From Amycolatopsis lurida (GTDB taxonomy: Bacteria; Actinomycetota; Actinomycetes; Mycobacteriales; Pseudonocardiaceae), in contig NZ_FNTA01000004.1 of the NCBI RefSeq assembly GCF_900105055.1, positions 496,001 through 560,000 of the forward strand: a DNA stretch of 64,000 nucleotides. Direction: 5' to 3'. Below are positions 55,456-63,699 of this stretch, one piece after another. The notes under the pieces are model-generated. The model was not told where the DNA came from and did not search any database. It was given only the letters and a program-made list of their open reading frames with translations. The translations under genes and the position numbers were made by a program. Positions within the stretch are counted from its first letter, which is position 1, and every line of letters starts with the position of its first letter.

Positions 55456-56101
55456 GCTCTCGACGCTAGTCCCACCCCGGCGCACGTCTAATCGACGAAG
55501 ATGTCCTTGTGCGCGTTGGCATCGCCGTACCGGCTCAGGTCCGTGACGCCGACTTCGATGAACGCGCGGCCGTTGCTGTGCTCGTGCGGCAGGCCGAGCA
55601 GGGCGAGGGCGGCGGTGTCGATCAGGGTCTCCGGCCACAGGCAGGACGCCGGCACCCCGTCCGCGGCGAACTCGGCGGCCCAGGCCCATCGTCAGCAGCG
55701 TCATGCCGTACTTCGACGTCGTGTAGGCCGGATGGAGCCCCAGCCGGCGCGGCGGCCCGTCATCGCGACGCCGTGGGCAATGAGCCACCGGGCCGGCTGA
55801 CCGGGCTACGTCGTTCAACGAAGACGGTGTCATGCCGGATGCCGTCGCGTTGGGCGATGCGTTCGCAAATGCCGACGGGCCGGTAGCCGGCTGCGCGTAC
55901 GCGCGGTTAGGCATGTCGACCATGTGTGGAGCGATCGGCGGGGTCCGGATGATCTGACGGATGTCTTCGCGAACGCTGTGGTGTATGTGCAGCGGCGAGA
56001 TCACCGGCCACCTGGGTTATGACAAGCGCGACCTGGCCGGCCCCGACGACCGCGCCGAGATGTTTCCGCAGTCCGGTCCGTGCGAACCCGGTGAGCTGGC
56101 C
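55456..56101. other. 646-base debris region with SDR, GNAT and IS256-like pieces
   Basis: Besides the SDR fragment, the minus strand about 55806-55910 encodes RVRAAGYRPVGICERIAQRD and then TVFVERRS, the end of a GNAT-type acetyltransferase. The plus strand about 55985-56040 encodes GEITGHLGYDKRDLAG, which resembles the N-terminal part of IS256-family transposases. None is complete. Confidence 0.55.
55493..55760 (-). pseudogene. C-terminal fragment of an SDR gene, frameshifted
   Basis: The minus strand encodes PAYTTSKYGMTLLTMGL, with the SDR YxxxK pair, then after a frameshift AAEFAADGVPASCLWPETL and AFIEVGVTDLSRYGDANAHK up to a stop at 55493. Only about 90 C-terminal residues remain and the cofactor half is absent. 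It lies directly upstream of the monooxygenase gene. Confidence 0.7.
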
Positions 56102-56980
56102 TCAGCCGCCGCGGTGTGTCGCCGCCGCTTCCCGCGCGATGTCGGCGTAGCGGGGAAAGATGGTTGGCATGGCCTCGCCATGGTCCCGTTCGTACAGCGC
56201 CGCCCAGCATCGGGCGACCAGCTCGCGGGCCTGGGCTCCGGGCCAGGGCCGGGGCAGGAATTGAGGTGGCAGCAGCGGGTCGGGATCCATAGCGCGGGTG
56301 AGTTCGGCCGCCAGTTCGACGGCCGTCGTGACCAGCTCGGCAGAGGAGAGCGCGACCGGACCGGTGAGTCGCTCGAGGCGGGACTGGGCTATGCGGCCGA
56401 GGCGGTGATACCGATCCGCGATCTCTCGCTGAGGCCAAAGACGACGGGCGAGTTCGACCGGGTCTCGGGTATCCCCCTTGCGCAGGTCCGTTGTGCTCAG
56501 AAGGGAAAGCGCGTCCAGGACGCCGAGCCTGCCCGCTGCCTCTTCGACGTAGGGCTCCCAGGCATTGGCGCTGACGTACAGTCCATTTTGGAGGGAAGCG
56601 CCGCCGAGGTGTACAAGAGTGTCGCGCAGGGCGTCCCGGGCCTTGCGCGCGGATTCGGGCACCGCGAAGGCGGCCAAATGCCAGACTCCGTCCCAGGGCT
56701 CGAGCCCGGCGTCCTGACGGAACGCGTGGCGCAGAAACTCCGCGGTGGGGCCGAACGCGTCCGTGGTGTCCGTGGTGGCGTGCAGCAGCGCCTTGCGGCC
56801 GCGGCCCTGGTGCGTGAAAGCGCCCTCGGCCACGAGACGTTTGATGCACAGCCGTACCTGCTGGTCGCTCATACCGAGGGTCGCGGCGACGGTGTACAAC
56901 TCGTCCGCGTCGACCGTGCCGTCCTCCCGGACGAGCGCGTGCACGAGCATGCGAGTGGGAACCTCGACGTGATCGGTCAC
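56102..56980 (-). CDS. PaaX family transcriptional regulator
   Basis: The GTG at 56980 overlaps the stop of the GNAT gene (GTGA) and gives 292 residues; a further ATG at 57016 is in frame. The N-terminal winged helix (VEVPTRMLVHALVREDG, SDQQVRLCIKRLVAEGA) and the central and C-terminal domains match PaaX, the repressor that responds to phenylacetyl-CoA, although actinobacterial members have varied targets. It is co-transcribed with the GNAT gene. Likely operator sites with CGATAG cores lie in the divergent region at 57670-57735. Confidence 0.82.
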   Translation of the reverse strand: MTDHVEVPTRMLVHALVREDGTVDADELYTVAATLGMSDQQVRLCIKRLVAEGAFTHQGRGRKALLHATTDTTDAFGPTAEFLRHAFRQDAGLEPWDGVWHLAAFAVPESARKARDALRDTLVHLGGASLQNGLYVSANAWEPYVEEAAGRLGVLDALSLLSTTDLRKGDTRDPVELARRLWPQREIADRYHRLGRIAQSRLERLTGPVALSSAELVTTAVELAAELTRAMDPDPLLPPQFLPRPWPGAQARELVARCWAALYERDHGEAMPTIFPRYADIAREAAATHRGG

Positions 56981-57612
56981 TGTGCCGGTAATCCTTTCGG
57001 CGCGACGCTGCGGCACATGGTCGTCACCGCACCGAATCCCAGCAGCCTACGCAGATAGGGCGTGCGTATGGTTCTTACCGTCGCGAAGCCGAGCCGTTCA
57101 TACAAGGCCTTGGCACGCGAGTTGGTGTCGATCACGTCCAGCCTGATCTCCCGGCAGCCCCGCTCGGCCGCGATGGCAGCCAGTTCCTCGACGAGCAGAC
57201 TGCCGATACCCTGGCCGCGAAAGCCTGGATCCACGGCGATGCCGGCCACCACGAGCCGCCCTCGTTTCGGGTGGTTTTCGAACAGGGCGAGTAGCGCAAG
57301 CCGGTACAGCCCGCGTATCCGCCCATAGGTGCGCAGCACGGCGGTGGCCGCCCCCTTGGCGGGTTCCTGGCCGCCGAGCTGATATTCCGCGAAAGCGACC
57401 AGCTCTCCTCCGGCGAACGCGCACACCGCGCGATCGGCGTCAAGGCGGGCGGCGAGGAAGGGCACCGCCTTGTCCGGCGGATTCAGCGCCGGGCCGAGTT
57501 TGCGGCCGAAGGCGCCCCAGCACAGCTCGGCCGCCCGCCGCTCGGCTCCGGCGGGAACGCTCCGCCGCAGCGTCACCGGCCCGCTGCCGGTGTCCGTCTC
57601 CTCCGCCGCCAT
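56977..57612 (-). CDS. GNAT family N-acetyltransferase
   Basis: The 211-residue protein has the acetyl-CoA-binding motif A, seen as IAVDPGFRGQGIGSLLVEEL around residues 125-145, followed by CREIRLDVIDTNSRAKALYERLGF, the classic C-terminal half of GNAT enzymes. The ATG follows AGAAAGGGG. It would acetylate an amine, but the target is not revealed. It overlaps the PaaX gene and is divergent from a membrane-anchored hydrolase. Confidence 0.9.
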   Translation of the reverse strand: MAAEETDTGSGPVTLRRSVPAGAERRAAELCWGAFGRKLGPALNPPDKAVPFLAARLDADRAVCAFAGGELVAFAEYQLGGQEPAKGAATAVLRTYGRIRGLYRLALLALFENHPKRGRLVVAGIAVDPGFRGQGIGSLLVEELAAIAAERGCREIRLDVIDTNSRAKALYERLGFATVRTIRTPYLRRLLGFGAVTTMCRSVAPKGLPAQ

Positions 57613-57666
57613 GTCATGGCCCCTTTCTCACAGCACCCGCAAAACTATCACTCAATCACCGGTCGT

Positions 57667-57735
57667 ACATGTAGCGATAGGTTCATGCTACTGTGCACTA
57701 GCTATCGCATACAAGTCGGTCGTTTCAATTTCGAT
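57667..57735. promoter_or_regulatory. Divergent promoter with repeated GCGATAG/CTATCGC elements
   Basis: TAGCGATAG at 57672-57680 faces CTATCGCAT at 57702-57710, giving an inverted repeat with 7-base arms, and a further CGATAGATAG lies near 57732. The site is between the divergent GNAT-PaaX pair and the hydrolase gene, so binding by PaaX is plausible. ACATGTAGCGAT, at 57667-57678, also occurs at 60497. Confidence 0.45.
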
Positions 57736-57749
57736 AGATAGGTGAACGG

Positions 57750-58772
57750 GTGCGCAGGCGCAAGTGGCTCTGGGTGTCGTTGGTGTCGGTGATGCTGCTG
57801 ATGGTCGGCGCCGGTGGCTGGATCATCTACCAGAACGATTACGACCTCGCCGAGGAGCGGGTGACGATCACCGGCGGAGCGCAACCACTGAATGGGGTCC
57901 TCGCCCGACCGACCGAAGGAAAGGGCCCGTACGGCCTGGTCGTGTTCGTCCACGGGGACGGGCCGACCAACGCCACCCACGACACCTTCTACCGGCCGAT
58001 CTGGGAGGCGATGGCCAAGGCCGGCTACGCGACCCTGTCGTGGGACAAGCCCGGCATCGACAGTGCTCCCGGCAACTGGCTGAACCAGAGCATGCAGGAC
58101 CGCGCCGCCGAGACCCTCATCGCGATCGCCTGGGCCAAGACCCAGCCGGGCATCGACCCCCAGAGGATCGGCCTGTGGGGCGCCAGTCAGGCGGGCTGGG
58201 TCATGCCCAAAGCCGCCCGGCAATCGCCCGACGTCCGCTTCATCATCGCCGTGGGGCCCGCGATCAACTGGCTCCGACAAGGGCGCTACGACCTGCTCGC
58301 CGGAATGCGTGACCGCAACGCACCAGCCGAAGAGGTCGCCGCCGCGGTCGCCAAGAGCGACGCGAACCTGCGTGCCCTGAAGGACAGCGAGACCTTCGAG
58401 CAGTACCAGGCCGCGGGCGGCGACGTCACCGGCCTGTCCCCGGAACGCTGGGCCTTCAACCGCCGCAACCACACCTCCGACGCGTCCGAAGACCTGGCCG
58501 CCGTCCGAGTACCGGTGCTGCTGATCCTCGGCGGGCGCGACATCCACGTCGACAGCGACGACACCGATTCCGGGTACCGGAAACTCGTCACCGGGCCGGG
58601 CCAGCTCAAGGTCAAGCGCTACGCGGACGCCACCCACAACATCGTCCCCAAGGACATCGAGGACTCGGAACTCAAGAGCGCATTCCTCGCGATCGCCGCC
58701 CCGCGCTCACTGTTCACCCCGGGCTACCTCGACGATCAGCAAGAGTTCCTGACATCGGTCGGCAAGCCCTGA
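57750..58772 (+). CDS. Membrane-anchored alpha/beta hydrolase
   Basis: The GTG at 57750 follows AGGTGA and gives 340 residues. A hydrophobic segment at about residues 7-27 (WLWVSLVSVMLLMVGAGGWI) is an uncleaved signal anchor or signal peptide, so the catalytic domain is outside the membrane. The nucleophile elbow is GLWGASQAGW with Ser as nucleophile. A C-terminal Asp in ILGGRDIHVD and His in YADATHNIVP complete a plausible triad. The family resembles bacterial serine aminopeptidase/esterase-type hydrolases; the substrate is unknown. Confidence 0.87.
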   Translation: MRRRKWLWVSLVSVMLLMVGAGGWIIYQNDYDLAEERVTITGGAQPLNGVLARPTEGKGPYGLVVFVHGDGPTNATHDTFYRPIWEAMAKAGYATLSWDKPGIDSAPGNWLNQSMQDRAAETLIAIAWAKTQPGIDPQRIGLWGASQAGWVMPKAARQSPDVRFIIAVGPAINWLRQGRYDLLAGMRDRNAPAEEVAAAVAKSDANLRALKDSETFEQYQAAGGDVTGLSPERWAFNRRNHTSDASEDLAAVRVPVLLILGGRDIHVDSDDTDSGYRKLVTGPGQLKVKRYADATHNIVPKDIEDSELKSAFLAIAAPRSLFTPGYLDDQQEFLTSVGKP

Positions 58773-58901
58773 CAACGCGATGAATCCACCGAAGAAGTCA
58801 ACACACCGGGGCATTCTCGGCAGAGACCGAACCGTGGGTGCTGCGAACAAAAAGCCCACGCCGTGCCCCGGGTCAGGTTTCGGAGCCACGCCCTTTCGCC
58901 A

Positions 58902-58990
58902 TGCGGGCTGCCCATCGTTTCCTCGCCGCGGCACTGGTGATCTCCGCGCTGATCTCCCTGCCCGGCCCTCGGCCTGCCGGCGCTTCCCGT
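58902..58990 (+). pseudogene. Possible signal-peptide remnant
   Basis: A short frame beginning MRAAHRFLAAALVISALISL has the shape of a signal peptide ending near PAGAS, then runs straight into the terminator hairpin and has no mature domain. It may be a leftover of a lost secreted-protein gene. Chance cannot be excluded. Confidence 0.3.
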
Positions 58991-59014
58991 GTCTTACGGC
59001 ACGGGAAGCGCCGG
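58977..59014. terminator. Strong hairpin terminator between convergent genes
   Basis: A perfect 15-base inverted repeat, CCGGCGCTTCCCGTG (58977-58991) and CACGGGAAGCGCCGG (59000-59014), with an 8-base loop, lies between the hydrolase gene and the convergent gene ending at 59029. Confidence 0.75.
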
Positions 59015-59028
59015 AGAGCACGGTTGCG

Positions 59029-59628
59029 TCAGAGGTGGGCGAGATCCTCGGGCGTGGAGGTGCGCAGGGTGAGCTTGTCGAGGATGTCCTGTGTGCCGAC
59101 GCAGAGCACGGTGTGTTCGTCGTGCCAGGGCAGTTCGATGACGGAGTGCTCGAGCGCGGTGACGCGCCGGCCGGTGACCGGACGCCCGTCGCAGAGCACG
59201 GTCACCGTGCTGCGTGGGGCCTGATCGGTGGCGTGCTGGGTCCGCCGTTCATGCTCGAGCCGAGCGGCGGGGTCCGACACCGGGCCGGGATCCTCCGGAT
59301 CGAACCGGTAGCGGTCGGAGTGGGCGTGGACGGCGGCACGGGCGAGGAAGTTGCTCAGGTGGAGCGCGGGGGTCTCGAGGGGCAGGCCGCGTGGGTCGAT
59401 GCCGCGAGTGGAGCGGATGGTCGTGATCGCCATAGCCAGGCGGGGGCCTTGCTCGTAGAACAACTCCAGCGCCGAGGTCAGGTCGTTGACTCCGTGGCTC
59501 GACCAGCTGATGATCGTGCCGAGCCCGAGGTCGGCTCCGGCCACCGCGAGCGGAGCGGGGAAGTCGATGAGGTAGTCGGCGAGGGCGGGACCTCGCGCAG
59601 GCGGGGCCCCGCTGTTGTCAGCGTCCAT
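59029..59628 (-). CDS. Hypothetical protein, function unknown
   Basis: A 199-residue frame from the ATG at 59628 has high third-position GC and reads like a folded soluble protein, with ADYLIDFPAPLAVAGADLG near the start, SALELFYEQGPRLAMAITTI in the middle and VIELPWHDEHTVLCVGTQD near the end. No clear ribosome site precedes the ATG, and the frame stays open upstream to overlap the next gene, so the start is uncertain. I do not recognise a domain; no signal peptide or membrane segment. It is followed by a strong terminator. Confidence 0.65.
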   Translation of the reverse strand: MDADNSGAPPARGPALADYLIDFPAPLAVAGADLGLGTIISWSSHGVNDLTSALELFYEQGPRLAMAITTIRSTRGIDPRGLPLETPALHLSNFLARAAVHAHSDRYRFDPEDPGPVSDPAARLEHERRTQHATDQAPRSTVTVLCDGRPVTGRRVTALEHSVIELPWHDEHTVLCVGTQDILDKLTLRTSTPEDLAHL

Positions 59629-59681
59629 GCGAGGTATCGCAATCGTGGTCAGGAGGGGCGATGCCCCGCTGGGTGGTCGGT

Positions 59682-60248
59682 TCAGTAGATGATAGTGCTG
59701 GCCGAGGGGCCACCGGAGAAGCAGACAGCCCCGTCGGTCAGGATCGCGAAGTTCGAGCCATCGCTCCTGACCACGGCGTAACCGGGTCCACGGGTCAGGC
59801 CGGGGACGATGCGGGTCTCGTCCCAGTAGGCGCCGCTGGCCCCGCCCGAGAAGGGCTGGGTACTCGTCCCACCGTTGTCGTCCAGTTGGACGCGCCAACT
59901 CCGAGCGGCAACGGCGTTGCGGACGTGGAAACCAGTATTCAGGCGTACGGACGCGTTGCCGATCCCGTCCTCCCATACCCAGGAACGACCACAGTTCCCC
60001 TCGACCACGTTCATCGGGAGAGCGTCGGCCGGAGCGCCTTTGCGCACCGAGTACTGGGTGCCGTCCGATCTGGTCCGGATCTCGTACCCGTGCGCCTCGG
60101 CGACCGCCGCGTCGAACCGGCCGATGTGCATCTCGCCCTCGACCACGCGCGTCGAACCGGCCGCGCCCGCGGGCGCGGCTCCCGCAACGCCCAGCCCTGC
60201 CGCAGCCACGACTGTCGAGCACACAGCGAAAAATCGTCTCATACCCAT
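59682..60248 (-). CDS. Secreted protein of unknown function
   Basis: The ATG at 60248 lies seven bases after GAGGGG and gives 188 residues. A signal peptide (MGMRR, hydrophobic core with FAVCSTVVAAAGLGVAG, cleavage near AGAA) leads into a mature domain. This has cysteines in VEGNCGRSW and GAVCFSGG and several Trp and Tyr residues, suggesting a disulfide-stabilised beta-rich exoprotein. No catalytic motif is recognised. It is followed 53 bases downstream by the hypothetical gene at 59628, perhaps in the same unit. Confidence 0.75.
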   Translation of the reverse strand: MGMRRFFAVCSTVVAAAGLGVAGAAPAGAAGSTRVVEGEMHIGRFDAAVAEAHGYEIRTRSDGTQYSVRKGAPADALPMNVVEGNCGRSWVWEDGIGNASVRLNTGFHVRNAVAARSWRVQLDDNGGTSTQPFSGGASGAYWDETRIVPGLTRGPGYAVVRSDGSNFAILTDGAVCFSGGPSASTIIY

Positions 60249-61031
60249 TACCAAACCCCTCCTCTGAAGTCCGCACAATGGTGCGGATGAATAAAGCGCA
60301 GCATGCTGGACCAGCAGGTGACCGCCGCGCCCTTCGACTCAAATTGAACGCAATGAAACCTGGTGAATATTTATTTCTTGCGATTCAAGCAACGTCAAGG
60401 CATACCGAAACTCGGCGACCGAGATGGCCTGAAATCACTCACTTCACTCACCGCAAGGACCGGCTATCGTAACAGCCGGAGAACAACAAGACAGGGACAT
60501 GTAGCGATGTACACCTCATCGAGTTCCTGGCGTCATCTACAGCGCCTAGCACACCTAGCGGGACTGACCCGCAGCACGGGTTCTTCTCTTGGAATCGGAT
60601 CAGGCACCTCATTTCACACATCATAAACGAATTCAGAGCAGGACCGATTCAAGCAGCAAGGTAAGCATTGCGCGCTGTCCAACCGCTTGACATACAACAC
60701 CGTAGCGATAAATTCCCAGGGCTTGTAATCCGCCAAGCGGGTGACCATCATACACTTTCACCATTATAGATATAAGCGCCAATTGCTTCGAAAGTCCGAA
60801 TGCCGCGTCCTGGTCCGCGCGAATTCGGAAGCCGGTTCCCCCAAGTGCGCCGCGTTCCGCCACGAGAGCCGCGTCATGGGAGCCACCACGAACGAACTGC
60901 CACGGCTGGATTCCCGATGGCAACACACTCGCCGCAGCCGACTACATGCGCACGCTGCGGCTCAAACAACCCAACTGATCATTTTCCGAACACAGGGGGC
61001 GCCGCGACGCGGACACGCCGACCAGAGTGCT
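60249..61031. other. 783-base AT-richer stretch without a complete gene
   Basis: The part 60300-60780 is visibly lower in GC than the rest of the window. The element GACATGTAGCGATGTACAC at 60496 shares ACATGTAGCGAT with 57667. A short plus-strand frame ending CHGWIPDGNTLAAADYMRTL near 60900-60970 looks like the tail of a broken gene. No full gene is supported. Confidence 0.4.
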
Positions 61032-61130
61032 TCAGGGCTCTCGCTTCAGCTCGACGGGGTCAGCCACGACGTCCGCCGGGCCTGCTCCCGCGTCCGCTTC
61101 CGGCTGGGCGATGTCGGCATCGTCGGCCAT
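61032..61130 (-). CDS. Possible 32-residue acidic peptide
   Basis: The ATG at 61130 directly follows the stop of the upstream frame (TGA then ATG with no gap), an arrangement that allows re-initiation. The predicted 32-residue peptide starts MADDADIAQPEADAGAG and ends LKREP; it is acidic and has no cysteine. There is no separate ribosome site and no similarity that I recognise, so it could be chance. Confidence 0.3.
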   Translation of the reverse strand: MADDADIAQPEADAGAGPADVVADPVELKREP

Positions 61131-61517
61131 TCAGGCTGTGAGCTTCGCCAGACCGGCCCTGTCGCCGTAGGGCGCACCGTCTGCAACATGGTGCGCCAAC
61201 TGTGCGAAGAGCTGGTGAGGGGAAACCCTCTTCGGCGGGTCGAGTCGGCGCCACAAGCAGGGAGCCCCGCCAAGAAGCCGGATCCACGCCTGGGTCTGGG
61301 TTTCCTTGTTGACGACGTCGACAGGTGTGCAGCGTTGCCTCGCCGGCCACCGCGTCGGCATGGGTACGGAATCCGCGCGCTCCTGGACCGACCCGGCCGC
61401 GGCGAGCTGGTCGGCGACGGTGTCGGCCAGCGGCCCATCCCAGCCGTGCGTGCCGTGCGGCCGGTACTGCGTCGCCCGTTCCGGGGAGAGCACGGTGACC
61501 GCGGCTTGATCGGCCAC
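61131..61517 (-). CDS. Hypothetical protein or C-terminal remnant
   Basis: The frame has strong coding bias (mostly G or C in third positions) and reads like a real protein, including TVLSPERATQYRPHGTHGWD, PVDVVNKETQTQAWIRLLGG and RVSPHQLFAQLAHHVADG. The GTG at 61517 would give 128 residues, but no ribosome site precedes it. The frame stays open up to the terminator at 61563, so the N-terminus may be lost. I do not recognise a family. It reads away from the M74-like peptidase gene. Confidence 0.5.
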   Translation of the reverse strand: MADQAAVTVLSPERATQYRPHGTHGWDGPLADTVADQLAAAGSVQERADSVPMPTRWPARQRCTPVDVVNKETQTQAWIRLLGGAPCLWRRLDPPKRVSPHQLFAQLAHHVADGAPYGDRAGLAKLTA

Positions 61518-61562
61518 GTCCAGCGGAGCGCGATGACCGGGTCTGGGCCGCAGGGTCACGGC

Positions 61563-61599
61563 TGACGGCCGCGACCCGAAGCCGGGGTCGCGGCCGTCA
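61563..61599. terminator. Hairpin terminator of the M74-like peptidase gene
   Basis: A perfect 15-base inverted repeat, TGACGGCCGCGACCC (61563-61577) and GGGTCGCGGCCGTCA (61585-61599), with a 7-base loop, lies 39 bases beyond the stop of the minus-strand peptidase gene. Confidence 0.75.
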
Positions 61600-61638
61600 A
61601 CCCGTTCACTGTGGACTTCTCCGCCGGTTGTGAAGGGG

Positions 61639-62610
61639 TCAGCAAACGTAGAGGCTGTTCGGATGGACCGCTTCGCAGTAGCGGACATGCAGATGGTTGT
61701 CGTGGTTCGCGTAGCTGGTCGTCAGGCCTTCGTCGATCAGCACGGGGTCGTTGAAGAAGATGAGCTTCACGTGTCCTGGCGCGGCCGCGCGGATGGCTTT
61801 GACCAGGTCACGTGTGGCCGCTCGGTCGTAGGTGGACGAGCGCCAGGTGATCCTGCTTCCGCCGCACTGCGCGCCGTCGGTCCGTATCGGCCACAGGTCG
61901 ACGTCGAGCCCCACTCGGTGACTGCTGTGCCCGGGGATGGCCCCGCCGTGTTCGAAACCGAAGTCCCCCAGCGGGACTTTTCCGCGGCCACTGGCCGTGA
62001 AGGTTTTCGCCGCGTGTTCGAGCTGTGCGACCGCGGCGCCGGTTCCCCAGTTGGCCGCCGTTCCGTTCCCGTCCGGGTCTTGATCGCACAGCCCTTGGCC
62101 GAAGTCGGGATAATCGTGATGCCAGACGAGGTTCTTCCACGTGGTGGGCCCGGCGACACCGTCCACGGCGATGCCGGCGTGCTCCTGGAAGCCGCGGACC
62201 GCCGTGGCCGTCGCCGCGTCGAATCGCCCGCTCACCGGCAGGTTCAGCCTGCGTTTGGCGTTCAGTCCCAGTTGAAGCGCTTTGACCGCCTCGCCGCTGT
62301 CGCCCGCCCGGACCGTGGGCGCCAGGGCGGCCCAGGTCTTCGGTCCCGCGATGCCGTCCACTCCGAGGGCTTGGGCGGTCTGGAAAGTGCGGACGGCCGC
62401 GACCGTGGCGGAGTCGAAGATACCGGAGGCGGGTACCGCGTGCCCGTGATGGACGAGGAGATGCTGGATCGCCAGCACCTCCACGCCCCGGTTTCCGCCG
62501 CTCTGGGTGTGGAAGAAGGCGTTTCCGTACGCCTGGGCCGGTGTCACGGTGAGGATCGCCGAACCGGCCGACAGCACCAGGACGGCGAGCGCCGCCGCTA
62601 ATCTGCGCAT
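61639..62610 (-). CDS. Secreted peptidoglycan-binding protein with M74/M15-like murein endopeptidase domain
   Basis: The ATG at 62610 follows GGAGA and gives 323 residues. After a signal peptide (cleavage near PAQA) come two peptidoglycan-binding type 1 repeats (about residues 36-90, SGIFDSATVAAVRTFQTAQ, and 95-155, SGRFDAATATAVRGFQEHA). The C-terminal domain carries zinc-site motifs of LAS/M74 peptidases: HSSHRVGLDVDLWP and NHDNHLHVRYC. It would cleave cross-links in the cell wall outside the membrane. It is in tandem with a similar M23 gene 26 bases upstream, so the two may be expressed together. Confidence 0.88.
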   Translation of the reverse strand: MRRLAAALAVLVLSAGSAILTVTPAQAYGNAFFHTQSGGNRGVEVLAIQHLLVHHGHAVPASGIFDSATVAAVRTFQTAQALGVDGIAGPKTWAALAPTVRAGDSGEAVKALQLGLNAKRRLNLPVSGRFDAATATAVRGFQEHAGIAVDGVAGPTTWKNLVWHHDYPDFGQGLCDQDPDGNGTAANWGTGAAVAQLEHAAKTFTASGRGKVPLGDFGFEHGGAIPGHSSHRVGLDVDLWPIRTDGAQCGGSRITWRSSTYDRAATRDLVKAIRAAAPGHVKLIFFNDPVLIDEGLTTSYANHDNHLHVRYCEAVHPNSLYVC

Positions 62611-62636
62611 GGGATTCTCCGGATTTCGCAGTGGTT

Positions 62637-63554
62637 TCAGTAGGAACAGCCCGAGGTGGGCAGGCTCGACGGTGCCGGAGGCGCAACGCCGTCGTAGATC
62701 GCCAGCAGCAGCCGCTGCGGGCAATGGCTGGTCGAGCCGATCTTGATGCCGAAATGCAGATGCGGCCCCGTCGAGTTCCCGGTGTTCCCGGTGTAGCCGA
62801 TGAGCTGGCCCGCCTGGACGGTCGCCCCGGACGCCACGGCGTGCTGGGAGAAATGGCAGTAGACGAAGCGAGCCCCGTTGGCGGTCAGCACCACACCCCG
62901 GCCGCAGGAGCTGTCGTTGACCAGCGCCACCGTCCCGGCGGTGACCGCGAGGGCACGGGTGCCCGAGCCGACCGGCAGATCGATCGCCGGGTAGTCGTGG
63001 TGCGGATCGTCGTACTCACCGCGCGGCAGTGCGGTACGCGGGAGCGGGAGCGACCAGCCCGCGACGGAGGGGGTCCCGCCGATGAGCCACTGCCACGTGG
63101 TGGCGTCGACGAGCGACGTCGCGGGAAGTCCGTGCTTGGTCTTGAAGTCCGTCACCGCGGTCGCGGTGCTCGCCGCGAATGTACCGTCCGGTCTGACCTG
63201 GTAACCGTGGCGCGCCAGCTGGTGTTGCGCCCCCTTCACCGCCTCGCCGGTCGCGCCGTTGTCGAGGTTCATCACCAGCTTGCCCCAGGTCTTGGGGCCC
63301 ACGATGCCGTCGGCCGTCAGTCCCTGTGCGGTCTGGAACGCTTTCACCGCCGCCTGGGTCTTCGGGCCGACGATACCGTCGGCTTCGATCTGCGCGCCGC
63401 GCTGCCGGAGCAGGTACTGCGCCGATGTCACCTCCGGGCCGGTGGAGTCACCTGTCACCAACGGCCACGCCGGGGCGGGCGCAGCGTGCGCGGATCCCGC
63501 GCCGATCATCACCATGGCCACGACGGTGGCGAGAAAAGTCAGTAGGCGCCGCAT
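62637..63554 (-). CDS. Secreted peptidoglycan-binding protein with M23 (LytM-like) domain
   Basis: The 305-residue protein has a signal peptide (cleavage near SAHA), two peptidoglycan-binding type 1 repeats (around residues 40-95 with DGIVGPKTQAAVKAFQTAQ, and 100-155) and a C-terminal M23-type domain. Metal-site elements HLHFGI and FVYCHFS are present. The usual first ligand His of HxxxD is a Tyr (YPAID, preceded by HHD), so catalytic zinc binding may be changed. The product may cleave or only bind peptidoglycan. It is the first gene of the pair with the M74-like gene. Confidence 0.86.
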   Translation of the reverse strand: MRRLLTFLATVVAMVMIGAGSAHAAPAPAWPLVTGDSTGPEVTSAQYLLRQRGAQIEADGIVGPKTQAAVKAFQTAQGLTADGIVGPKTWGKLVMNLDNGATGEAVKGAQHQLARHGYQVRPDGTFAASTATAVTDFKTKHGLPATSLVDATTWQWLIGGTPSVAGWSLPLPRTALPRGEYDDPHHDYPAIDLPVGSGTRALAVTAGTVALVNDSSCGRGVVLTANGARFVYCHFSQHAVASGATVQAGQLIGYTGNTGNSTGPHLHFGIKIGSTSHCPQRLLLAIYDGVAPPAPSSLPTSGCSY

Positions 63555-63699
63555 GACACTCCTTGTTCGTGCAGGTACGGAGCCGGAACCCTAGAACGCG
63601 GATTCCTTGCGCTGGAAGCCTTTCCACGGGCACGAAAACGCTTCCGGCGCCCGGTCGCGCGCCGATAACCTCCCGCCTTCGATTCCGGGAGGAGAACCG

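Noticed and set aside
60633..60926. 97-residue minus-strand frame in the AT-richer stretch
   Set aside because: No ribosome site, no coding bias and no recognisable domain.
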